From assembly GCA_949439935.1 (NCBI GenBank), contig CASRZA010000004.1:1-36871 (forward strand): a stretch of 36,871 nt of DNA, read 5' to 3'. The notes beneath the pieces were generated by a model. That model was not told where the DNA came from. It saw nothing but the letters and a program-made list of their open reading frames with translations, and searched no databases. The translations under genes were made by a program, and so were the position numbers. Source of the stretch: an uncultured Bacilli bacterium (GTDB taxonomy: Bacteria > Bacillota_I > Bacilli_A > RF39 > UBA660). Positions 1 through 7,376 of the stretch are shown here, piece after piece (within the stretch, counting starts at the first letter, position 1; each line of letters begins with the position of its first letter).

Positions 1-277
1 CACGCTTCCGCTTCGAGGCAAAGCCTCGGGGTATGAACCCGTCCTAACAATCAAATTATAGAGAATAATAGTTTTATAAAGTTAAATGAGCATCAGTGAA
101 TACAGAAAATATAATTTCCACTCTCGACACGGCAATGCTAATTTTTAGTTTAATATTACATAATATTATTAGAATATTTATAATCGATATATGTTTACTG
201 GATTAAAAAACAGTCAAAAATGCCAAAAATATCATATAAGAAAATGCGTTCTACTAGTAGTATAAACGTTTTTATTA
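1..277. other. Gene-free left edge with GC-rich stem-loops
   Basis: No credible gene is seen before 312. Bases 14-28 form a perfect hairpin (CGAGGC-aaa-GCCTCG), followed by GGGG-TATGAA-CCC (28-40). This is unusually GC-rich for the neighbourhood. It could be the end of an RNA gene or of a mobile/palindromic element cut by the window edge, but I do not recognise the family. Bases 60-277 are plain AT-rich sequence with no feature I can support. Confidence 0.3.
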
Positions 278-286
278 TGGTATAAT
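278..286 (+). promoter_or_regulatory. Extended -10 promoter for the surface protein/protease pair
   Basis: TGGTATAAT reads as an extended -10 (TGn + TATAAT at 281-286) lying 25 nt before the 312 start codon. The -35 region is weak, as is common for extended -10 promoters. An AAGGAG ribosome site follows at 298-303. Confidence 0.6.
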
Positions 287-311
287 CTACATACTTGAAG
301 GAGAAATAGAT

Positions 312-1595
312 ATGAAAAAACTAAAGATTATAGCGATCGTCTTTACGATGATGTTCGTTCATTTACTAAATGTAGATGCAGCTTCATTTGGAATGACGTC
401 TTCCAAAAACCAAGTTTCACCGAATGGAACTTTTACAGTTAAAGTAGGTGGAGAATGTATAGGAAGAGTAGACTTAAAAGTGAGCAACGGAAGCCTCTCA
501 TCTTCTAGTATATGGGTAGAACAAGGTTATATAACCGTAACAGTCACGGCAGGGGCCTCTGGAAACGTGACAGTCACAGCGACACCAGTAACAGGTTTTT
601 CTGATCCCGATGCAAATTTATACAACCCAGGTTCTAGAAGCGTTACGGTAAAGATCGCTGAACCTACTACAACCAAGCCTGGAACGGTGACGACTACAAA
701 GAAACCTAACAACAATGGTACTACTTTAAAAAAATCCCAAGACAACGATTTAGCCAGTCTAACTGTCAGTGAAGGTACACTGTCACCAGCATTCGATCCT
801 GAAATTACAGAATATACTTTAAACTTACCGAAAGATAATAAAGAACTTACTATTAAGGCTTCTACTAAAGACTCAAAAGCTAAAATAAATGGTGCAGGTA
901 AAGTCACTTTAAAATTCGGTCAAAATGTCATCGAAGTCGTCGTTACAGCAGAAAACGGTTCAAAAAAGACGTATCGTATAAAAGCATATGTCGATGAATC
1001 TCCAGACGTTTTCTTAGACTATCTAGATGGAAAAATAGGAATCGTTAAAAACGCCGAAGGAATTCCTGCTTTAGAAGGATTCGAATCAAAAGAACACGAG
1101 ATCGATGGAAAAAAGATAACTATTTTCACTAAAGATAAGCTGTCTTTAATATATGGTTTAAACGGCGAAGAAAGAAACTATTACCTTTTCGACAAAGAGA
1201 AAAATACGATCATAAATCTCTTGACTCCCGTCACTATAAAAGACCACATCCTCTTCGTGATAGATAAAAAGATCGAAGAAGATTATCTAAAAAAAGAGAC
1301 AGTCGCAAGGGGCGACGAAAAATTCGCATGTTACAAATTCGACCGAAGCGATGCGAACTACTGTCTTTTGACAGCTATAGATAAAGAAGGAAATTACAAA
1401 GAATATCTGTACGAGACTACAGAAGAAACGTTCCAACTATATCCAAAATTCTTACTCGATTATAGTGGTGATGAAAAATCCAAAAATGATATTATATTAT
1501 ACGTTCTAGGCGGTCTTCTAGGTGTATCTTTCATCGTTATTATAGTTATGGTATCGAATACGAAAAAGGGGAACAAAAATGAAAAAAATAAATAA
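312..1595 (+). CDS. Membrane-anchored cadherin-like/Ig-like surface protein
   Basis: Predicted exported protein of 427 aa. Residues 1-24 are a signal peptide ending near VDA-A. Residues 25-115 are a beta-rich Ig/cohesin-like domain (SPNGTFTVKVGG near its start). Residues 116-145 form a Thr/Pro/Lys-rich linker, and about 147-228 match the cadherin-like beta-sandwich pattern (LASLTVSEGTLSPAFDPEITEYTL, ending in ENGSKKTYRI). A unique 170-residue domain follows, then a C-terminal membrane helix (about 395-416) with a short basic tail. It would sit in the membrane with its domains outside. The next gene, a dockerin-bearing protease, overlaps its end by 17 nt, so they are co-translated. The N-terminal domain could be a dockerin partner, but that is inference; no cohesin signature is certain. 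Start chosen for its AAGGAG site. Confidence 0.8.
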   Translation: MKKLKIIAIVFTMMFVHLLNVDAASFGMTSSKNQVSPNGTFTVKVGGECIGRVDLKVSNGSLSSSSIWVEQGYITVTVTAGASGNVTVTATPVTGFSDPDANLYNPGSRSVTVKIAEPTTTKPGTVTTTKKPNNNGTTLKKSQDNDLASLTVSEGTLSPAFDPEITEYTLNLPKDNKELTIKASTKDSKAKINGAGKVTLKFGQNVIEVVVTAENGSKKTYRIKAYVDESPDVFLDYLDGKIGIVKNAEGIPALEGFESKEHEIDGKKITIFTKDKLSLIYGLNGEERNYYLFDKEKNTIINLLTPVTIKDHILFVIDKKIEEDYLKKETVARGDEKFACYKFDRSDANYCLLTAIDKEGNYKEYLYETTEETFQLYPKFLLDYSGDEKSKNDIILYVLGGLLGVSFIVIIVMVSNTKKGNKNEKNK

Positions 1596-4464
1596 GATTT
1601 TAACTTTAATTTTTGCTCTTTCCTTATTCTTCATACCGAGTTCGAGCTTTCAAGACCCACGAATAATCGATACGGCCATTTCGCATAAAGAATCCTTAAA
1701 CCAATTTAGGACAGCAGAAAAGAGAAATATAGAGAACATCGCGATATTTATCAGTTTCGATGGAGATGCGACAAAAGTACCACATCCGATCGACGATGAA
1801 CAGAGTATCAAAAATGCCGAAACGATCTTTAATTCGGACGACCTGTTCGACATGGTCGGACCAAATGGAATCGTCAAGGTGCCTTCTTTCAAAAAATATT
1901 ATGAAAAGCAAAGTTATGGTGCACTTTCGATCTCGACCAGTTTTCTTCCTAAAAAAGATGGCAAAGTAGTATCTTTCCAAGATCCTAATCCGATCGGTTA
2001 TTATCTAAAATATTCGACTGGCAATACTATAGGATACAGGGATAATGCCGAACTGTTAAAAAGAGAAACCGAACTAGTTGAGAACGCACTTGCTCATATC
2101 TCAAGCGAGATAACAAACCTAAACTTTACAGCAGACGACTTGGATACCGATAAAAACGGGTATATAGATGCCATTACTCTCATAGTAGAGACACAGAAAA
2201 ATATGCCTACCACTATATCGTGGAACGATCTTTTGTGGTCACACATGAGAGATAACGACGGTATACAGTCTTCACTGTTGGGCAAAAAAGTAAGATCATA
2301 TACTTTACTTCAAGCGTCCGATTATACCGAAGCCGCGGGATTGTTCTCTTTAAACAGAGGAACCTATGGAACTTTAGTACACGAATTTGGACATTCTTTG
2401 GGATATAAAGATCTCTATCGATATGGAAGTTCTACTTCAAAACCCGTAGGATTCTATGATATCATGGGTAGCTCGATCGGTTCTAATCCCCAAGATTTCC
2501 TGACATACTTCATAAGTGAATACGATGCTTCCACCGCGTGGCATACACCGATTCCGTCTATCGATAAAACGACTGAAAATATAACTTTATACAAACCGAA
2601 ATTTATCGATAAAGACGAGAAAAGAGCACTAAAACTGTTGATAGATGGTACTCCAGAACAATTCTTTGTAGTAGAATACTACGAAAAAAGAGATACCTTC
2701 AATACTTATACTGCCGACCAAAGTGGAATAATAATCTACAGAGTCAACGAAGATAATAAATACTTAGGAAGTTCAGATGACAGCAATGACGGTAAATATG
2801 ATCACATATATGTGTTTAGACCGGGTGAGACTAGTTTAGGAGCCGGACAAGGTAATTTGACACAAGCTACCTTGAATATGAATAGGCCTACGTTCGGTAA
2901 AGATTTAAACCTCGCAGACAAAACTTTCGACGGCGAAACGCTTTTCTTATCTAATGGATCAAATACTGGTATAAAGATAAATGTGACCGCTGAGACATCT
3001 GAATCGATCACTTTCACGGTTACATATCCATCACACGATGGGAGTGGAACCCAAAGCGACCCTTACTTAATCGGCGATGTCGACACTTTTGTTTATCTCA
3101 TGGGACTTAACACGAAGAATAAATTTTACAAATTGACATCTGACCTAGATTTTAAAGATGTCAAAAATTACCCCTTAATCGACTTTGAAGGCTCTTTAGA
3201 TGGAGATGGAAAAACTTTAAAAAATATCTCTTCCACTGACTCTGGAATATTCGACAATTTAGGAAATTTCGGTGCACATTCGACTATAGAGAATCTGAAC
3301 ATAGAGAATCTAACCGCCTATACAAAGGGCGGAAATCACTTAGGAGCTTTGGCAAATTATGCAAGTAATGTTACGATTAAAAACGTCCACATAAAAAACG
3401 GAACTGTTACGAATGAAGGAAACTCTATTAACTCGATCGTGTCGACAGGCGGTTTCATAGGAAGTGCAGACAACACTGTCGTAATCGAAGATTCTTCGAC
3501 AAAGATACATGTCAGTGCGAACCAGACAGTCGGAGGATTCTTAGGGATCAACATGGGCGCTAAAATAAAAGATTGCTTTGCCCAAGGATCTATAGAAAGC
3601 AAATTGAGAAAGGGTGGCTTTATAGGCTTACAAGCTATAACATCATCACCTTATATAGCGCCAGAAAACGCCTTCTTTGATTCTAGTGAAGATGAAAATT
3701 TAAAAGCAGTTGGTGGTTATGCACAAAACATGCACGATCTATCCATTTTAGATGAAAATTCGTTATCTAAAAACATAACAGCTATTTCACTTGGTAAGAA
3801 TCTCACAATTAAAGAAAATTCACATGCCAATGTTCCAATAAAAACGACTCCTAATAAAAACGTCACTTATGATGTCACGATAGAAAATAAAGACGTCGCA
3901 AGCTATCAAAATAAATTGTTACTGGGACTCAAAACAGGAACTACAAAAGTTTACATCGACGTTTTAGTAGGCAAAGGTCGCATGCGTCTAGAGACAAATA
4001 TAGTCGTCGAAAGAGGAGATGGATCTTTAAGTGAAAATGAATTTCTCGTTCTGTTAGGATTACACAAGAAAAATGACTTTGTCGTCGGATTCAATTTAAA
4101 CACGCCGATAAATGACATAAAGGACAAAATCTCCAATATAACAGGTACATCTTTAAAAAGCTTCACCGATTCGACAGGAACAGAACTGCAAGGCGGTATA
4201 ATCAGCACGGGTATGGTCTTCACGGTTACTATAGATAATACTGATTATACATATACGATCGTAATCAAAGGAGATGTAAATGGAGATGGTCTCATATATG
4301 CGACAGACTATGTCAAAATTAAAAATTACATCATGAACAAAGGCACTTTGACAGGCCCTTATGCGTTTGCTGCAGACATAGACGGCGACGGAAAAATATA
4401 TGCGACAGATTACGTCCAGATCAAAAATCACATCATGGGTAAAAAACCTATAGAACAAAAATAA
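1579..4464 (+). CDS. Secreted M6-family metalloprotease with C-terminal dockerin
   Basis: A 961-aa exported zinc protease of the immune-inhibitor-A-like M6 family. Residues 1-23 are a signal peptide. The catalytic domain spans roughly 40-400 and carries HEFGHSLGYKD at 268-278, a HExxHxxGxxD zinc site. Residues about 480-700 are repetitive and GLUG/beta-helix-like (GGFIG, GGFLG), a likely surface adhesion region. Ig-like stretches follow, and the last 65 residues are a type I dockerin with two calcium loops (GDVNGDG and ADIDGDG), each followed by YATDYVxIKNxIM. The family degrades extracellular proteins; dockerins bind cohesins on scaffolds or the cell surface. It overlaps the anchored upstream protein and has an AAAAAGGGG ribosome site inside it. 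No cohesin gene is obvious in the window. Confidence 0.9.
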   Translation: MKKINKILTLIFALSLFFIPSSSFQDPRIIDTAISHKESLNQFRTAEKRNIENIAIFISFDGDATKVPHPIDDEQSIKNAETIFNSDDLFDMVGPNGIVKVPSFKKYYEKQSYGALSISTSFLPKKDGKVVSFQDPNPIGYYLKYSTGNTIGYRDNAELLKRETELVENALAHISSEITNLNFTADDLDTDKNGYIDAITLIVETQKNMPTTISWNDLLWSHMRDNDGIQSSLLGKKVRSYTLLQASDYTEAAGLFSLNRGTYGTLVHEFGHSLGYKDLYRYGSSTSKPVGFYDIMGSSIGSNPQDFLTYFISEYDASTAWHTPIPSIDKTTENITLYKPKFIDKDEKRALKLLIDGTPEQFFVVEYYEKRDTFNTYTADQSGIIIYRVNEDNKYLGSSDDSNDGKYDHIYVFRPGETSLGAGQGNLTQATLNMNRPTFGKDLNLADKTFDGETLFLSNGSNTGIKINVTAETSESITFTVTYPSHDGSGTQSDPYLIGDVDTFVYLMGLNTKNKFYKLTSDLDFKDVKNYPLIDFEGSLDGDGKTLKNISSTDSGIFDNLGNFGAHSTIENLNIENLTAYTKGGNHLGALANYASNVTIKNVHIKNGTVTNEGNSINSIVSTGGFIGSADNTVVIEDSSTKIHVSANQTVGGFLGINMGAKIKDCFAQGSIESKLRKGGFIGLQAITSSPYIAPENAFFDSSEDENLKAVGGYAQNMHDLSILDENSLSKNITAISLGKNLTIKENSHANVPIKTTPNKNVTYDVTIENKDVASYQNKLLLGLKTGTTKVYIDVLVGKGRMRLETNIVVERGDGSLSENEFLVLLGLHKKNDFVVGFNLNTPINDIKDKISNITGTSLKSFTDSTGTELQGGIISTGMVFTVTIDNTDYTYTIVIKGDVNGDGLIYATDYVKIKNYIMNKGTLTGPYAFAADIDGDGKIYATDYVQIKNHIMGKKPIEQK

Positions 4465-4470
4465 AAATCT

Positions 4471-4503
4471 AAAATTCTAATTTAAACAGTTAGAATTTTT
4501 ATT
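4471..4503 (+). terminator. Rho-independent terminator after the dockerin protease
   Basis: AAAATTCTAA (4471-4480) pairs with TTAGAATTTT (4490-4499) around a 9-nt loop and runs into a T-rich stretch, 7 nt after the stop codon. Confidence 0.75.
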
Positions 4504-4511
4504 TATATAAA

Positions 4512-4540
4512 TTGAATAGACTTCTGATCCGTGATATAAT
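4512..4540 (+). promoter_or_regulatory. Promoter of the nuclease/helicase/RT operon
   Basis: TTGAAT (4512-4517), a 17-nt spacer and TATAAT (4535-4540) preceded by TGA as an extended -10. It lies 22 nt before the first gene of the operon, whose ribosome site is AGAGGTG (4551-4557). It is the only convincing promoter I see for the four genes to 8399. Confidence 0.75.
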
Positions 4541-4562
4541 TTTTTTATAAAGAGGTGACAAA

Positions 4563-5786
4563 ATGTTCAAAGAGTTTTTCCAATACGACGAAAATATTAA
4601 CTATTTGAAAAAATACTATGATCTCGACAATTCTTTGAAAAGATATGGGATCGAACGTATGGAAATTAAACACAGTAATTTTCTGAGATGGGCTTTAAGT
4701 CCAAATAACAGCAAAAGCTTAGGCACATTCTCATTGAAATGGTTCATAAAGTTGATCCAAACAAAACTTAGTGCTAATAGACGATTAAAAAAAATAGACC
4801 TCGACCAGTCCTGTCTCGAGGAAATAGATATCTTACGAGAGAAAAAGAACATTGATCTCTTAATAACTTTCAAAATAGGTTCCGAATGCTTTTCTATAGT
4901 CATCGAAAATAAAATATTTGCCAATATTCATGGAAAGCAACTTTCAGCCTACAAAGAAAAAATAGGAACAATATATAAAGAGAAAGGATTAACGTTCGAT
5001 GAAGAACTCGTAGAATACATTTTTCTCTATACAGAGTTTAAAGAAGATGCTAACGACGAAATAGAAAAAGCCAAACACGAGGGTTATATACCACTAACAT
5101 ATCAAGAACTTTATGAAAGTGTCCTAAGCAAAATGGCAGAATATTCGTTAGATTATACATTTACGATTAACATATTAGATTACATTCATGGTCTAGCCAG
5201 CTACATAGTCGATGGTTATGGAACTATGATTACAACAAAACAAGATGCAGAGTGCCTTGAAAGAATATTTAAAAAAAATGAAATGAAAGATTTAATTATC
5301 TCTTTGAGAGATTCATCTACAGAGGCTTACAATTTTTACAGTGACCCAAAGAACAAAGCATTTATAACATTATGTTTTATAAAATATACAAGTTTACTTA
5401 ATAAAAAAGTACAACTTGATGAAAATGAATCTGAAATCAAAAAACATTTGAATGCTATCTTAAACAAACAAAGATATATGCTCACTGTGGAAAACAAAAC
5501 AGAGAATTTCAGGAGTATAAGAAAAATGCTCCTGTACATAATAATTGATTATTTTTATAAAGAGAAAAATTACTCGGTAGAAGATATAGAAAAAAGATTA
5601 AATTCTCTTTTTCCTTGGAAATTGATAATCTCAACCGATGAAGAAATTCAAAAATACAAATACTGGTATGAAAAGGTCATGATAAGTGAAAAAGAATATT
5701 ACGTCTTGACTAACTGGGCACCACAAGACTATGATGATTTCAAAGACACTATGAATTCTGCTAATTTAGGATTTAAAGTTGAATAG
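4563..5786 (+). CDS. PD-(D/E)XK nuclease-superfamily protein (PDDEXK_4-like)
   Basis: A 407-aa protein resembling the PDDEXK_4 nuclease group common in defence islands. It shows the N-terminal HSNFLRWALSPN motif (37-48), then a core of NIDLL (Asp98), the acidic/Lys strand VIENKIFA (Glu115, Lys117) and KQLSAY (125-130). This is the usual D-ExK-QxxxY order of the family, so the active site looks complete. The C-terminal 200 residues are helical and unassigned. No signal peptide or membrane segment is present, so it should act on DNA in the cytoplasm. It opens an operon with a second nuclease-fold protein (14-nt gap), a DnaB-like helicase and a retron-type RT. A role as effector in phage defence is inference from context. 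Confidence 0.8.
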   Translation: MFKEFFQYDENINYLKKYYDLDNSLKRYGIERMEIKHSNFLRWALSPNNSKSLGTFSLKWFIKLIQTKLSANRRLKKIDLDQSCLEEIDILREKKNIDLLITFKIGSECFSIVIENKIFANIHGKQLSAYKEKIGTIYKEKGLTFDEELVEYIFLYTEFKEDANDEIEKAKHEGYIPLTYQELYESVLSKMAEYSLDYTFTINILDYIHGLASYIVDGYGTMITTKQDAECLERIFKKNEMKDLIISLRDSSTEAYNFYSDPKNKAFITLCFIKYTSLLNKKVQLDENESEIKKHLNAILNKQRYMLTVENKTENFRSIRKMLLYIIIDYFYKEKNYSVEDIEKRLNSLFPWKLIISTDEEIQKYKYWYEKVMISEKEYYVLTNWAPQDYDDFKDTMNSANLGFKVE

Positions 5787-5800
5787 TAAAAGAGGATAAC

Positions 5801-6436
5801 ATGAAAGAGCAAGATTTAGAGAATATACTCGAAACATTAAGACAGAAACGCCCAGTTTTTGTTTCAGAAGCAGATTTTCAATTCGCCTTAGCGTGGTCGA
5901 TACAATCGAAATTCAAAAATGCAGAGATAAGATTAGAATATCCACCAGAATACGATCCGAACGTTCACATCGATATCCTAGTAAAAATAGGGGTTGATTG
6001 GTATCCGATAGAATTAAAATACAAAACGAGAAAATGCGAAAAGGAAATCGACGATGAAACTTACTTTTTAAAAGAGCACGGCGCGACAGATGTGAACTGT
6101 TACAGGTACTTAAAAGACATCGAAAGGATACAGAGATTCAAAAAAGTACCTCAATTCAAAAGAGGTTTTACCATATTTTTGACGAATGATTTGAGATATA
6201 CTGATAGTCCAAAAAAGGAAGACTCTATTTATAAAGACTTTTCTCTAAAAGAAGGTTTAATAAAAGAGGGCGTTCTCGCTTGGGATAAACGAGCTAGCAA
6301 AGGCACCATGAAGGGCTGTGAGAAACCTTTAACAATGGATTCTAAATACTCGGTTTACTGGAAGATGTACAGTCAGCTCGATGACAGCAAAACTGGAACG
6401 TTCAAGTATTTAATTAACACTATAGAAAAGGAGTAA
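5801..6436 (+). CDS. Second PD-(D/E)XK nuclease-like protein
   Basis: A 211-aa cytoplasmic protein. The core NVHIDILVKIGVDWYPIELKYKT gives Asp58 and Glu71-x-Lys73 on adjacent strands, the D...ExK layout of PD-(D/E)XK enzymes. SEADFQFAL (22-30) supplies the helix and acidic residue typical of the fold's start. It differs clearly in length and motif from the upstream 407-aa nuclease, so it is not a recent duplicate. It lies 14 nt after that gene and 6 nt before the helicase gene, indicating one mRNA. I cannot name a precise family. Substrate and activity are unknown, and a degenerate structural role is possible. Confidence 0.7.
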   Translation: MKEQDLENILETLRQKRPVFVSEADFQFALAWSIQSKFKNAEIRLEYPPEYDPNVHIDILVKIGVDWYPIELKYKTRKCEKEIDDETYFLKEHGATDVNCYRYLKDIERIQRFKKVPQFKRGFTIFLTNDLRYTDSPKKEDSIYKDFSLKEGLIKEGVLAWDKRASKGTMKGCEKPLTMDSKYSVYWKMYSQLDDSKTGTFKYLINTIEKE

Positions 6437-6442
6437 TTAAAA

Positions 6443-7237
6443 ATGACTATACTAAAAAAAATAAGCGAAATTCAAATGACTGAAGAGATGAACAAGTCAT
6501 ATAAACTCGGTTTCGATCAGCTAGATACACTTGTAGGCAAAGTAAAAAGTGGGACGATAATTACTATAGGTGCAAGACCAGCGATGGGGAAATCCACATT
6601 TCTAAATCGCATAGCTTTGAATCTTTTATCTGAGTATAATGAGCCTATCTTATACGTTGGACTCGAAACCAATAAAGAAAGATTAGCGTTACAGCTCGCA
6701 TGTTTGGCAAAAGATGTTTCATTTAGAGATGTCTTTAATGACGATGAAAAATCAAAAAAGATTTTAGATGAATTTAAAGAAAAGAATTACGAACTGTTCA
6801 TTACAGATGATTGTATAAATATCGACGACCTTGAAAGTTTATTAAAAGAAAATAGACAGATAAGATTTCTCTTTATTGATTATATTCAGCTACTCGGAGA
6901 TGACAATGCAAATAATAGCATAGAACGAGTAGGTAATGTACTTAATAAAATTAAAAAACTAGCTAATGAATATAATCTCGTCGTCATCCTGCTTTCTCAA
7001 CTGTCGAGAAATGTCGAATATAGATTAGAAAAAAAACCACAGTTGACAGATTTAAAAAGCTGTGGAAACATAGAAAACGTATCTGACATCGTAATATTTC
7101 TCTATAGAGAATCTTATTACTCGAAGGAAGCTAAAAATGATGCGACAGAAATAATCGTTTCCAAAAACAGATATGGTTCAGTTGGCAGTGCCTTTCTCGA
7201 CTATGACAAAATGACTGGTCGCTTCTCAGATTATTGA
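6443..7237 (+). CDS. Stand-alone DnaB-type helicase C-terminal (RecA-like) domain protein
   Basis: A 264-aa P-loop ATPase matching only the C-terminal motor of replicative DnaB helicases. YKLGFDQLDTLVGKVKSG leads to Walker A GARPAMGKST (43-52). Walker B is FLFIDYIQLL, followed by VVILLSQLSRNVEYR, then QLTDLKSCGNIENVSDIVIFLYRESYY and the closing KNRYGS...DYDKMTGRF. Replicative DnaB is about 440-460 aa with an N-terminal helical domain; that domain is wholly absent here. It is thus unlikely to be the chromosomal replication helicase. It sits between two nuclease-fold genes and a retron-type RT in one operon, so I infer an accessory ATPase of that system, perhaps a hexameric loader or sensor. 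The start has AAAAGGAG (6427-6434) upstream. Confidence 0.85.
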   Translation: MTILKKISEIQMTEEMNKSYKLGFDQLDTLVGKVKSGTIITIGARPAMGKSTFLNRIALNLLSEYNEPILYVGLETNKERLALQLACLAKDVSFRDVFNDDEKSKKILDEFKEKNYELFITDDCINIDDLESLLKENRQIRFLFIDYIQLLGDDNANNSIERVGNVLNKIKKLANEYNLVVILLSQLSRNVEYRLEKKPQLTDLKSCGNIENVSDIVIFLYRESYYSKEAKNDATEIIVSKNRYGSVGSAFLDYDKMTGRFSDY

Positions 7238-7376
7238 TAAAAGAAAACGAATATGAATTGCATATCACGGGCGTTTCGCAGTGAATATTAAAATGTTACT
7301 TTATACATATCTAACGATATGTAAACCATTATGAATGGTTGTTTAAATGTTGGAATTCAAAAGGTGGTAGTCAAAA
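7238..7376 (+). ncRNA. Candidate retron-type structured RNA upstream of the RT
   Basis: This 139-nt gap holds three consecutive stem-loops: 7262-7288 (ATAT/CAC/GCG-TTT-CGC/GTG/ATAT with small bulges), 7304-7323 (TACATATC-TAAC-GATATGTA, perfect 8 bp) and 7324-7340 (AACCATT-ATG-AATGGTT, perfect 7 bp). TGAATT (7254-7259) can pair with AATTCA (7354-7359) to close the set. Retron msr-msd RNAs lie just upstream of the RT and carry short 7-10 bp stem-loops within an a1/a2 helix, so position and style fit. However, the closing helix is only 6 bp, no long msd stem is evident and the branching guanosine cannot be assigned. Boundaries are approximate. Confidence 0.45.

Noticed and set aside
527-907. 126-aa minus-strand ORF
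   Set aside because: Lies wholly within the signal-peptide surface protein gene; a shadow of its Val/Thr-rich codons.
6443-7237. Chromosomal replicative helicase dnaB
   Set aside because: The N-terminal domain is missing and the gene lies in a nuclease/RT operon, so the dnaB symbol was not used.
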